Origin: Polyangiaceae bacterium
GTDB taxonomy: Bacteria > Myxococcota_A > Polyangia > Polyangiales > Polyangiaceae
Length of the DNA stretch: 13,175 nt
NCBI GenBank assembly: GCA_025934595.1
Contig: JAICXU010000022.1
Location: 1-13,175, forward strand
Reading direction: 5' to 3'
Below the pieces are notes generated by a model. That model was not told the DNA's origin. It worked only from the letters and a program-made list of their open reading frames with translations, and did not search any database. The position numbers and the translations under genes are program-made. Position 1 is the stretch's first letter; each line of letters opens with the position of its first letter. Shown here piece after piece: positions 6,711 to 13,175 of this stretch.

Positions 6711-7925
6711 TCAAGGACGTTGCGGAATCATGCTGCCGGTCCACCACTCGAAATCGCGACCGAGCGAATCGCCGGCCGGAAAAAATACGAGGTAACTCAT
6801 GGCGTCGTAGGGCAAGAACGTCGGCCTGCCGCCGATGTCGTGACCGATCTGGTGCACGCTTCGCCAGGTGCCGGTGTTGAAATAGACCGCAGGCTTGCCG
6901 TCGACGTTGCCGAGCGGCGTCATCGTCGCGAAATGCGAGTGACCGTTCACGACGTAGCGAATGCCGGTTCGCTTTTCGATCCGGTCGGCGGCGAGCTTCG
7001 ACATCTTGCCGTCGAAGCCATGCTGCATGAATTTGTAGAGCTCGGTGAGGCGTCGATCGCTGCCTTTGACGATCAGCTTTTTCGTGGAGAGCTCGAGCAA
7101 GATGCGGAGCTTCATCGACGTGTCGAGCGTGAAGGCGCGATGCTTCGTCTTGAGCCAGCTCTTCACGAAGCTCTTCGACAAGAAATTCTCGACGAGCCCA
7201 CCCCACGTCTTGTGAATCGCAGGAAGAATTTCGGGATGGAACACGCCGAAGTGACGTACCCATGCGGGCACGGCGTAGATGGGCCTTACGTCGTCGATGT
7301 CGTCGAGCTCAGGATGGGCGGCGTCGGTTTCGAGACGAACCGCGCGCGGAAATCCGACGATGAGCTCGCAGCCGATCGCATCGCCGAGAGTCCCCGCGCC
7401 GTCGGGATCGTAGTTGACGCCGTCGCTCGCGTGTCCGTGGTAGGCGAGCACGCCGTGATCGGGAAAAATTTTTTCGTCGGGAAAATCGACGTCCTCGAGG
7501 GCGCCCGTGAGCGCGCCCCAAATTTTTCTGCGTGCGTTTTTCGCGTGACGAAGCAGCCGATCGTGATTGCCGAGGACGTAATGGACGACGAGCTCGCCGG
7601 CCGTCACCCGTTTGCGAATCGCCGAAAAAAAAGGCTCTTCGCGCGTGAGCACGTCGTCGACGATCGACTCGACGCGCGCGACGAGCGCGGGGCTCGGCTC
7701 GTCGTAAGGTCGTAGATCCGTCTGAAACCAGCTCGGCGAGCGCACGATGTCGAAGAGATCTCCCACGAAGCACATTTGTGCGGGTCGATCGCCGCGCGCG
7801 GCGCGAATGCGCGTCCAGAACCGCTCGAACGTGTCGACGCGCGGGATCGCGGCGTTGTGCAGAGCGTCCGTGAGATGGATGTCGCTCACGAACACGAGCA
7901 TCGATCGATCGGGTTTCGGTGACAT
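6711..7925 (-). CDS. Calcineurin-like metallophosphoesterase
   Basis: The product is 404 residues from the ATG at 7925. All dimetal phosphoesterase motifs are visible in order: SDIHL (Asp15, His17), GDLFD (Asp56), GNHDR (Asn120, His121, Asp122), YHGH (His163/His165) and GHSH (His329, His331). The fold uses two metal ions to cleave phosphate mono- or diesters. Between the fourth and fifth motifs is an insert of about 160 residues rich in Trp, Phe and Lys, which likely forms a helical cap over the active site. It contains repeated Lys/Ser segments such as ENFLSKSFVKSWLKTKHR. The early motifs recall the LpxH superfamily, but the length and insert do not match LpxH itself. No signal peptide is seen, so it is predicted cytoplasmic. 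It is 44 nt after the exonuclease gene and 12 nt before the methyltransferase gene. The substrate is unknown. Confidence 0.9.
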   Translation of the reverse strand: MSPKPDRSMLVFVSDIHLTDALHNAAIPRVDTFERFWTRIRAARGDRPAQMCFVGDLFDIVRSPSWFQTDLRPYDEPSPALVARVESIVDDVLTREEPFFSAIRKRVTAGELVVHYVLGNHDRLLRHAKNARRKIWGALTGALEDVDFPDEKIFPDHGVLAYHGHASDGVNYDPDGAGTLGDAIGCELIVGFPRAVRLETDAAHPELDDIDDVRPIYAVPAWVRHFGVFHPEILPAIHKTWGGLVENFLSKSFVKSWLKTKHRAFTLDTSMKLRILLELSTKKLIVKGSDRRLTELYKFMQHGFDGKMSKLAADRIEKRTGIRYVVNGHSHFATMTPLGNVDGKPAVYFNTGTWRSVHQIGHDIGGRPTFLPYDAMSYLVFFPAGDSLGRDFEWWTGSMIPQRP

Positions 7926-7969
7926 GCCGAAGCCCGAGCATACAGGTCAGTCCCCGATCGCGTCAGCGT

Positions 7970-8821
7970 TCACGTGCTCGACGCCAGCCGATCGGCGAGA
8001 CGCCCGAGCTCGTTCGCGCGTGCGATCTTCGCGGCGCCTTCGCGATTCAGCGGCGTGTCGGCCGGCCGCGCGAGATCGATGCGACGACATGTTGCCACGT
8101 CGCGGAAGACGCGCAGCATCTCGGCTTGTCCTGCAATCGCGCGCACCGCTGCGCTCGCAGCCGGCTTCGGCGCGTTCGCGATCACGTTCTCGAGCGTATG
8201 GTGCGCATGCAAGAGATCGCGCGCGCTCTTTTCGCCGATGCCTTTCGCGCCCGGCAGGCTGTCGGACGGATCGCCGCGCAGCGCGATGAAATCGGGCACT
8301 TGGTCGGGCCGAACGCCGTAGCGATCATAGACGCCTCTCTCGTCGACGCGTGCAGGCGGCACGCCGCCTTTCTGCATCATGAGCACGTTCACGCGCGCGT
8401 TGACGGACTGATAGAGATCGCGGTCGCCCGTGAGGATCAGCGCTTCGCCGCCGGCTTCGGCCTCGATCTGCGCGAACGAATGCACGAGGTCGTCGGCTTC
8501 GAGCGAATCGTGATGCTCGACCATCCAACCGAACGCGCGAAAAAAATCCGTGGCGAGATCGAACTGGGCCTCGAGCTCGGGCGGCATCGGCGGACGATTC
8601 GCGTGATAGGGGGGATACGCTTTCACGCGATATTCCGCGCTCTCGTTTCCGAAACAAATCACGACCGCGCGCGCGGAATACGACGCCGACACCGCGAGGA
8701 GCGTGTTCGTCGTGCCGAGGAGCGCGTTGTTCTTCACGCTCTTCGGAACGCCGAAAAAGGAGCGATAAAGAAGCGCTGGAGCATCCACCGCGAGGAGCGG
8801 GCCCGTGCCGAACGAGGTCAT
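7970..8821 (-). CDS. Stand-alone 5'-3' exonuclease of the PolI-N/FEN family with altered active-site residues
   Basis: The product is 283 residues, the size of a single flap-endonuclease-like domain without a polymerase. Family landmarks are clear: LLAVDAPALLYRSFFGVP with Asp13, YPPYHANRPPMPPEL (69-83), LEADDL (Glu108, Asp110, Asp111), LTGDRDLYQ (Asp133, Asp135), and ALRGDPSDSLPGAKGIGEKSA (Asp184, Asp187 and the helix-3-turn-helix). Two usually conserved residues differ. The metal-binding Asp of the VVFD motif (Asp67 in Taq polymerase, Asp68 in T5 exonuclease) is replaced in VVICFGNES by Gly58 followed by Asn59. The lysine of the YKANR motif (T5 Lys83) is His73. Most metal ligands therefore remain, but activity may be reduced or specialised. 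It begins 13 nt after the protease stop codon, with no clear Shine-Dalgarno. The normal role would be RNA-primer or flap removal in replication and repair. Confidence 0.9.
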   Translation of the reverse strand: MTSFGTGPLLAVDAPALLYRSFFGVPKSVKNNALLGTTNTLLAVSASYSARAVVICFGNESAEYRVKAYPPYHANRPPMPPELEAQFDLATDFFRAFGWMVEHHDSLEADDLVHSFAQIEAEAGGEALILTGDRDLYQSVNARVNVLMMQKGGVPPARVDERGVYDRYGVRPDQVPDFIALRGDPSDSLPGAKGIGEKSARDLLHAHHTLENVIANAPKPAASAAVRAIAGQAEMLRVFRDVATCRRIDLARPADTPLNREGAAKIARANELGRLADRLASST

Positions 8822-8834
8822 CGTTCGAGCGAGC

Positions 8835-10499
8835 TTACTTCTGCGGCGGAGCGGGCGGCGGCAAGAAATTCGGGAGCGTGCTCGGTACCGGCCACGGCCA
8901 CGCGCTCGGGATCACGAACGGAGCGGGAGCCGTCGATGCGGGAGCTGCAGATTGCGCGGGCGCTGCATTCTGACCACTCGGCGCGGGCGCGGGCGCGAAT
9001 CCAGGAATCGAGAAACCAGGAATCGCAGGGAGGCCCGGGATGCCGGCGAAGCCCGGGAGCGTCGGCAACGTGAGGGGCTGCGGAGGCGGCGCCGGACCGT
9101 TCGGACATTGTCCATTCGCGGGACGCGATTGATCCGGACACACGCCAGCGCATTGGTTTGTCACCGAGTCGAGCACCTGATCGCCGCGACAATCTTCGTC
9201 GGTCTGCGCGGGCACCGGCGACGACGGCGTGCCGGCATCCACGTCCGTCCGCACTTTATATGCAAGATGCATCCATTTTTGCACCATGGCTTGCGAGATC
9301 CACGCATAGCCGCCGTCGCCCCATTTCGGGCCCCAGCTGTTGTGCGCGAGAAATTGTAGACCGCCCGCGACGCGCCGATAGCCGGCGATCGCGAACGAGT
9401 GACCGCCGTCCGGTGACGACCAATCGGGGATCACGAAGTTTTGCATGCGCCTGTTCGTCCACACGCTCGAGTCGATGTCGAACCCGACCCAGATGTCCGC
9501 GCCGCTCGCGAGGAGCGCCGTCATCTCGTCCAGATTCGGCGGCGAGACGTCGAGCTCTTCGAACGACACCACGTGATGTCCGCCGGCGGCATCCGCGGCA
9601 CGCAAGCGCGATTGCAGATTCGCGTCTGCGCCGGCCGTATTCGGGAGGACGCCGTAGGTTTGCCCGCAATCGTCGGTCGTGTCTTTGTCGATCTCGCAGG
9701 CTTCTTTTCCGCTGTACGGAAGCGCGTCGAAGGTCGTGATGCCTTTGTTCACGTTGCCTTCCGCGGCATCTTCCATCGTCGGCACGCCGTAATGCGCCCA
9801 CACGTGCTCCGGCGATGTCGTGATGTTGAGGCTCGCGCGACGAAGCGAGTTGTCCATCACCGCCGAGAGCGCGAACGACGTACACGCGCCGACGTCGCCT
9901 TGATCTTTGATGGGACCTTCGGTGCCGTTCAAACGATGATCGACGACATCGGGCAAGGCCGGATCCGCCGTTTGCGATCCCGCCCCTTGGCCGACGCGAT
10001 CGTCCTCGAGCGCGAACGTGGCATTCGGATCCGCGTCCAACCCCGCGTGCGGTCGCGTGATGGGCGACCTTCGGAACGGAGCTCCGTGGATCGGGATCCA
10101 CTTCGCGCCGCGCGTTTTCATCAAGCCGATCTTGAGCGCGGTCGCGTGCTTCACCGCGATCGGAACGCGTCGATACGGATAACAATCGATGTGCACGAAC
10201 ACGCCGTCGGCCACTTCCTTCGGCACGTTGCAGCGCGAAGGTTGCACGGCCGATTGCCGGAGGTGCGCGACGTTCATGAAGTCGGGGCGACTCAGCGCCG
10301 GCGGCATCGCGGGCGCCGAGATCGCTTGCTGCTGTCCGCCGTAATAAATGAAGCCCGGATGCTGGAACGCGGCGGGCGGCGGAGTTTGCTGCGCGACGGG
10401 CGTAGCGGGCGGAGACGCGGAGCCTCCGTTCACGACACACGCACCCGTGACGATGAGAAGCCCGAAAATTCCGATCCGTCCGAAGCCCGCTCGTGTCAT
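8835..10499 (-). CDS. Papain-like (C1A) cysteine peptidase, predicted lipoprotein with Pro-rich tail
   Basis: The product is 554 residues. The N-terminus is a signal sequence (MTRAGFGRIGIFGLLIVTGAC) with Cys21 as the likely lipid site, although Thr at -3 is atypical. A linker and pro-like region lead to a C1A catalytic domain from about 185 to 415. All four active-site residues are present: oxyanion Gln200 (KDQGD), nucleophile Cys206 (VGACTSFA), His367 (DGGHSFAIAGY) and Asn387 (HNSWG). After it comes a four-cysteine segment (Cys437, 450, 454, 465) and then about 85 residues rich in Pro, Ala and Gly with recurring IPG or PGF steps (469-554). Location in the envelope or at the surface is inferred. 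The start overlaps the end of the upstream lipoprotein gene's translation signal: the gap is one base (TGA-A-ATG), with AGGAAAG just upstream. The substrate is unknown; processing of surface proteins or predation-linked proteolysis are possibilities. Confidence 0.93.
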   Translation of the reverse strand: MTRAGFGRIGIFGLLIVTGACVVNGGSASPPATPVAQQTPPPAAFQHPGFIYYGGQQQAISAPAMPPALSRPDFMNVAHLRQSAVQPSRCNVPKEVADGVFVHIDCYPYRRVPIAVKHATALKIGLMKTRGAKWIPIHGAPFRRSPITRPHAGLDADPNATFALEDDRVGQGAGSQTADPALPDVVDHRLNGTEGPIKDQGDVGACTSFALSAVMDNSLRRASLNITTSPEHVWAHYGVPTMEDAAEGNVNKGITTFDALPYSGKEACEIDKDTTDDCGQTYGVLPNTAGADANLQSRLRAADAAGGHHVVSFEELDVSPPNLDEMTALLASGADIWVGFDIDSSVWTNRRMQNFVIPDWSSPDGGHSFAIAGYRRVAGGLQFLAHNSWGPKWGDGGYAWISQAMVQKWMHLAYKVRTDVDAGTPSSPVPAQTDEDCRGDQVLDSVTNQCAGVCPDQSRPANGQCPNGPAPPPQPLTLPTLPGFAGIPGLPAIPGFSIPGFAPAPAPSGQNAAPAQSAAPASTAPAPFVIPSAWPWPVPSTLPNFLPPPAPPQK

Positions 10500-10510
10500 T
10501 TCACTTTCCT
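10500..10510 (-). promoter_or_regulatory. Ribosome binding site and coupled junction of the lipoprotein and protease genes
   Basis: On the minus strand AGGAAAG (10510-10504) lies in the last codons of the upstream gene, followed by TGA, one A, and the ATG of the protease. AGGA is 7 nt from the ATG. Ribosomes finishing the lipoprotein can reinitiate at once on the protease, so the two are probably made in a fixed ratio. Confidence 0.7.
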
Positions 10511-11277
10511 ACGCGGATCTGTGCCTCGGGATCCGCAGGGTTTCCCTGGTTAGACTCGTAGGGGAGCGGAATCTTCACCGTGTAATTTCCCGCCGCGAGC
10601 GGGCCTTTCGCCACGGCATCGACGTGGATGGTGCAACATGTCGTAGGGCCTTTCGCCGGCCACCCGACTTTGACCGCATCCCACCCGATCTTCGCGTGCG
10701 CCTTTCCGCCCGGCGGCAAGACGAGATGCGACTCCGGATTTTTGCATGGTTTGTCCATGCACGCGGGGTCCGCGTTTTTCGGAGCATTGCCGGCAGGCGG
10801 CGCGATTGTCTTGCCCTTCGCGTCTTTCACGCTGACCGCGAGCGTGAGATCGCCCGCGAAATAAAGCGGGATCGGAGCGGTCCCGGAGTTCGTGAGATCG
10901 AGCGCGAGATCGAGATGACCTCCTGGTTTCACTTTCGCGTTCGAGGGTGTGAGGGTGACCTTCACGTCTTGCGCGGCGCTCGCGGGTGTCGGCGGAGCGT
11001 CGGCGCCCGCGCGGCATTTCTTGTTCGCGAGCACGGCCGCGAGATCGATGTCCGTGCCCGTACACGCGGGATCTTCCGAGCCGCCTGCGGAAGGATTGGG
11101 CGCGCCGGCATCGATCGGCGTCGCCGAATCGATGGGCGGAGGTCCTGCGTCGAACGCCGTGTCGACAGGAGACGCCGTGGAGACTCCGACCGGAGTCGTC
11201 GACGTGTTTCCGTTGCCGCACGCGGCGGCGGAGAGTGCGATGATTGCGGCAATCCACGAAATCGTTCGCGTCGTCAC
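10501..11277 (-). CDS. Predicted lipoprotein with an Ig-like domain, coupled to the protease
   Basis: The product is 258 residues with a GTG start at 11277. The start is fixed by a good signal sequence, MTTRTISWIAAIIALSAAAC, with Cys20 as the lipid site. Residues about 25-75 are a low-complexity Thr/Ser/Pro/Ala linker with FDAGPPP and PIDAGAP repeats. From about 105 to the end there is a beta-rich region: VKVTLTPSNAKVKPGG, then LDLALDLTNSGTAPIPLYF, then LAVSVKDAKGKTI. This pattern resembles Ig-like domains such as the BsuPI group, named after a Bacillus proteinase inhibitor, but I cannot establish that relationship by eye. Cysteines in DPACMDKPC and TTCC may form disulfides, which fits an exported protein. 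It is the first gene of the minus-strand run. A role as inhibitor, chaperone or anchor of the adjacent protease is an inference from gene coupling. Confidence 0.8.
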   Translation of the reverse strand: MTTRTISWIAAIIALSAAACGNGNTSTTPVGVSTASPVDTAFDAGPPPIDSATPIDAGAPNPSAGGSEDPACTGTDIDLAAVLANKKCRAGADAPPTPASAAQDVKVTLTPSNAKVKPGGHLDLALDLTNSGTAPIPLYFAGDLTLAVSVKDAKGKTIAPPAGNAPKNADPACMDKPCKNPESHLVLPPGGKAHAKIGWDAVKVGWPAKGPTTCCTIHVDAVAKGPLAAGNYTVKIPLPYESNQGNPADPEAQIRVGK

Positions 11278-11357
11278 GCACCGAAGCCTACTCGCTCGAA
11301 TCGGCGCGACGCGACCGAAATTACGAACTTTTCCTTTCTTGGTATGTTCGTAAATCG
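11278..11357. promoter_or_regulatory. Divergent promoter region with a perfect 8-bp inverted repeat
   Basis: This 80-bp region separates the start of the minus-strand gene run from the adenylate cyclase. Its right half is AT-rich compared with the surroundings. TTACGAAC (11321-11328) and GTTCGTAA (11346-11353) form a perfect inverted repeat with a 17-nt spacer. For the cyclase, TATGTT (11343-11348) could be a -10 box, with a weak TTACGA -35 16 nt upstream. That would start transcription only a few bases before the ATG at 11358 and give a nearly leaderless message, which agrees with the lack of a Shine-Dalgarno. The repeat overlaps these boxes, as expected for an operator. Confidence 0.45.
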
Positions 11358-12515
11358 ATGGATCGCGTCCGCGCGCTTTTCGAATGGCTCGTCGACGGCG
11401 CGCCTGGAGTGTCGAGGTCGGAAGATCTCATCGCGCGCATGGGGCTCGATCTCCGCGCGTCGGGGTTGCCTGTCGATCGCGCCGCGGTATTCGTGACGAC
11501 GCTACATCCCACCGTCATCGGACGCGCGTTTTGGTGGGAGCACGACAAGCCGATGCGCGTCCTCGATCTCACTCTCCAAAAGCAGCAAGAGGATGCGGTG
11601 AAGCGAAGCCCGGTCACCGAGGTCGCGGTCACGAAAAAGGAAATTCGCAAGCGCCTTTCGGAAGGCGTCCTAGCCACCGACTACGCGGTCTATCACGAGC
11701 TCGTCAGCGAGGGATTCACCGACTTCGTGTGTTTTCCAATCGTATTTCTACAAGGGCAAACCCACGCCGCGACGTTCGCGACGCGCAGCGCGAATGGCTT
11801 CTCCGAAGCCGACCTCGACGATCTTCGCCGCATCGTGCGTCCCCTCGCGCGTGTCGCGGAGATCTACGCGCTCAATCGCACCGCCGCGAACCTCTTGAGC
11901 ACGTACGTCGGAAGAAATTCCGGCGAGCGAATCCTGGCGGGCCGAATCTTCAAAGGCGACATCGAGTTCATTCGCGCGATCATCTGGTTTTCCGATCTTC
12001 GCGGCTTCACCGAGCACACCGCGCGTCAAACTCCGCGCGAGACGATCGACATGCTGAACACGGTCTTCGACTGCCAGGTCCCGACGATCCAAAAGCACGG
12101 CGGCGAGGTCCTCAAATTCATCGGCGACGGCCTTTTGGCCATTTTTCCCCTCAATGGTGAAGACGTGACGGCGACGGCGGTTGCTGCAACTGCGGCCTTG
12201 GCCGCGGCGGACGAGGCGTTCGCGGCGCTCGACGAACAGAACGAAGGAAGCGCGAGCCCCATCGCGTACGGTCTCGCGCTCCATCTCGGCAGCTTCGCGT
12301 ACGGAAATATCGGAGGCGCGTCGCGTCTCGATTTCACGGCGATCGGGCCCGCCGTGAACATCGCCGCGCGGCTCGAAGGTCTGACGGGCAAGCTCGGTCG
12401 TCGTCTCGTCTTGTCCGCGGATCTCGCGAGCCACGTGCAAGGGCGTCTCGACGATCTCGGCGAATTCGAGCTGAAAGGCGTCCCTGAACCCGTGCGCGTG
12501 TTTGCCCCGACGTGA
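11358..12515 (+). CDS. Soluble class III (IIIb-type) adenylate cyclase with N-terminal GAF-like domain
   Basis: The product is 385 residues from the ATG at 11358. The frame is open further upstream, but those residues would overlap the divergent promoter and the start of the neighbouring gene. The C-terminal cyclase domain (about 205-385) has both metal-binding aspartates (Asp213 in WFSDLRGFT, Asp257 in FIGDGLLAIF), the adenine-contacting Lys253 in EVLKFIGDG with Thr327 as partner (DFTAIG), and the transition-state residues Asn334 and Arg338 (VNIAARLE). Thr in place of Asp at the adenine position is the mark of class IIIb cyclases. Pro331 replaces the residue that is more often Asp or Asn in GDxVN. 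The N-terminal part (1-170) has no membrane segment and looks like a GAF-type sensor, followed by a short helix up to STYVGR. It should make cAMP in the cytoplasm in response to an unknown signal. Confidence 0.93.
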   Translation: MDRVRALFEWLVDGAPGVSRSEDLIARMGLDLRASGLPVDRAAVFVTTLHPTVIGRAFWWEHDKPMRVLDLTLQKQQEDAVKRSPVTEVAVTKKEIRKRLSEGVLATDYAVYHELVSEGFTDFVCFPIVFLQGQTHAATFATRSANGFSEADLDDLRRIVRPLARVAEIYALNRTAANLLSTYVGRNSGERILAGRIFKGDIEFIRAIIWFSDLRGFTEHTARQTPRETIDMLNTVFDCQVPTIQKHGGEVLKFIGDGLLAIFPLNGEDVTATAVAATAALAAADEAFAALDEQNEGSASPIAYGLALHLGSFAYGNIGGASRLDFTAIGPAVNIAARLEGLTGKLGRRLVLSADLASHVQGRLDDLGEFELKGVPEPVRVFAPT

Positions 12516-12535
12516 TTATTTCGTGTCCGCGTACG

Positions 12536-12566
12536 TCGAACCATCTCGTATCCATCGTTCGAGGAG
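12536..12566 (+). promoter_or_regulatory. Inverted repeat and strong ribosome binding site before the exported gene
   Basis: The 58-bp gap after the cyclase holds TCGAAC (12536-12541) and GTTCGA (12557-12562), a 6-bp inverted repeat with a 15-nt spacer. The second arm runs into AGGAG (12562-12566), 7 nt before the ATG at 12574. The ribosome binding site is strong and fixes that start. The repeat may be chance, since its core is common in this sequence. Confidence 0.5.
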
Positions 12567-12573
12567 AGACTCG

Positions 12574-13175
12574 ATGCCGAAGCAGCTTCCGATGTTGTTC
12601 GTCACCATCGCTACGGTCATCACTGCTTTCTTTTCTGCCGGAACCGCGTCTGCCGACGAGATCGCGTTCCTGAGCCTCCGAGGGCAGAAGTCGGGTCAGA
12701 TGTCGGGGGATACGCGATCCACCTCGTTCAAAGATCAATTCGACCTGCGCAATTTTTCCGTGACGCCTGCGACGCCGGCAACCGGACCGGTCACCCTGTC
12801 CGGCACGATCTCGTATTATGGGCTGGCGCGCGTTTTCAACTCGATGGTCAGCAACGAGCTCATCACCGAGGCCATCGTCACGGTGGAGCGAGCCGATCGG
12901 TACGGCGCGCTCACGCCGGAGTTCACCGTTCGATTTGCCAACGCCTATTTCACCGATCTCAGGTTCGACTTCGTGCAAGGCCTCGAGCCGGTTTTTTCGT
13001 TCAAGCTCACGACGGCCACGAACAGCGCGGTTCGGTATGCGAGCCCGAATGGAACACAGCTCACCACCGCGATTCCGTTCATTGCGGGTCCCGTGCTCGC
13101 CAAGAGAGCCACGCCGACGTTCAGCGCGAAGCTGAAGACGTCGGCCGGCGGCACGATCAATTCGCCCATTCAGGA
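12574..13175 (+). CDS. Sec-exported protein with Hcp-like (type VI tube protein) features, C-terminus cut by window edge
   Basis: Two hundred codons are visible from the ATG at 12574 and the frame is still open at the window end. The start is set by AGGAG 7 nt upstream. A signal peptide (MPKQLPMLFVTIATVITAFF...) ends in a type I cleavage motif ASA after residue 27. The mature part has the sequence pattern of the Hcp/T6SS tube family: FLSLRGQKSG followed by a short polar loop and FKDQFDLRNFSV; then VTLSGTISYYGLARVFN and LITEAIVTVERAD; then FTVRFANAYFTDLRFDF and EPVFSFKLTTAT. In Hcp these correspond to strands around one helix. True Hcp has no signal peptide and leaves the cell through the type VI machine, so this would be a relative used elsewhere. 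The match is by eye and moderate. An unrelated exported beta-protein is the alternative. No other type VI gene is in the window. Confidence 0.7.
   Translation, partial: MPKQLPMLFVTIATVITAFFSAGTASADEIAFLSLRGQKSGQMSGDTRSTSFKDQFDLRNFSVTPATPATGPVTLSGTISYYGLARVFNSMVSNELITEAIVTVERADRYGALTPEFTVRFANAYFTDLRFDFVQGLEPVFSFKLTTATNSAVRYASPNGTQLTTAIPFIAGPVLAKRATPTFSAKLKTSAGGTINSPIQ

Noticed and set aside
5874..7715. A 613-codon open frame on the plus strand across the STAND, methyltransferase and phosphoesterase genes
   Set aside because: It runs antisense to three well-identified genes, is rich in Arg, His, Glu and Ala, and has no recognisable motif. Long antisense frames are expected where the third codon position is mostly G or C.
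7919..9073. A 384-codon plus-strand open frame opposite the exonuclease and the protease end
   Set aside because: It crosses the boundary of two confidently assigned minus-strand genes and shows no signal peptide or motif.
9256..10440. A 394-codon minus-strand frame overlapping the protease in another frame
   Set aside because: It is extremely Arg-rich and lies inside the frame that carries all four C1A active-site residues.
11244..11357. Upstream extension of the cyclase by 38 codons
   Set aside because: It would read through the divergent promoter and the start of the neighbouring lipoprotein gene; the extension is Arg/Ser-rich and the ATG at 11358 fits the domain boundary.
12334..12978. 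Minus-strand open frame between the cyclase end and the exported protein
   Set aside because: It overlaps the catalytic C-terminus of the cyclase and the signal peptide of the next gene, both well supported on the plus strand.
1..13175. CRISPR arrays, tRNA or rRNA genes, insertion sequences, phage genes or a recognisable defence system
   Set aside because: I saw no evenly spaced direct repeats, RNA-gene motifs, transposase motifs or terminal inverted repeats. The nuclease and STAND protein are not arranged as a known defence cassette.

Overview
The window is GC-rich (by eye well above 60% G+C), densely coded and without tRNA, rRNA, mobile-element or CRISPR signatures. Several predicted lipoproteins have low-complexity Ala/Ser/Asp/Gly/Pro linkers with 'DAG' or 'DA' repeats just after the lipid cysteine. 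Together with the STAND regulator, a UnbV/FG-GAP protein and a soluble class III cyclase, this style suggests a myxobacterium-like genome (Myxococcota, perhaps the Polyangiales side). That placement is an inference from style, not from a marker gene.

Layout. At the left edge a truncated aquaporin (aqpZ, minus strand, 1-663) is divergent from a small lipoprotein gene (768-1406, plus); a 104-bp region with a dyad lies between them. The lipoprotein converges with a secreted seven-repeat FG-GAP/UnbV lipoprotein (1429-3264, minus). From 11277 down to 1429 every gene is on the minus strand with short gaps: lipoprotein with an Ig-like domain (10501-11277), papain-like lipoprotein protease (8835-10499), stand-alone 5'-3' exonuclease (7970-8821), calcineurin-like phosphoesterase (6711-7925), METTL7-like methyltransferase (6027-6698), STAND ATPase with a C-terminal winged helix (3343-5979), then the FG-GAP/UnbV gene. 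The gaps in this run are 1, 13, 44, 12, 47 and 78 nt, so much of it could be co-transcribed. The 1-nt and 12-nt junctions look translationally coupled.

To the right, a class IIIb-type adenylate cyclase (11358-12515, plus) is divergent from the run across an 80-bp, locally AT-rich region carrying a perfect 8-bp inverted repeat. A Sec-exported protein with Hcp-like features (12574 to the window end, plus) follows it and is truncated by the edge.

How the genes may fit together. The best-supported functional unit is the protease and its upstream lipoprotein, both predicted to be envelope-anchored and made from one coupled message. The exonuclease, phosphoesterase and methyltransferase look like housekeeping or accessory enzymes sharing the transcript. 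The STAND protein and the cyclase are the two evident regulators. I did not find a clearly recognisable new defence or biosynthetic system. The most unusual points are the altered active-site residues of the exonuclease, the protease/lipoprotein pair, the Sec-exported Hcp-like protein, and the shared or dyad-symmetric promoter elements.
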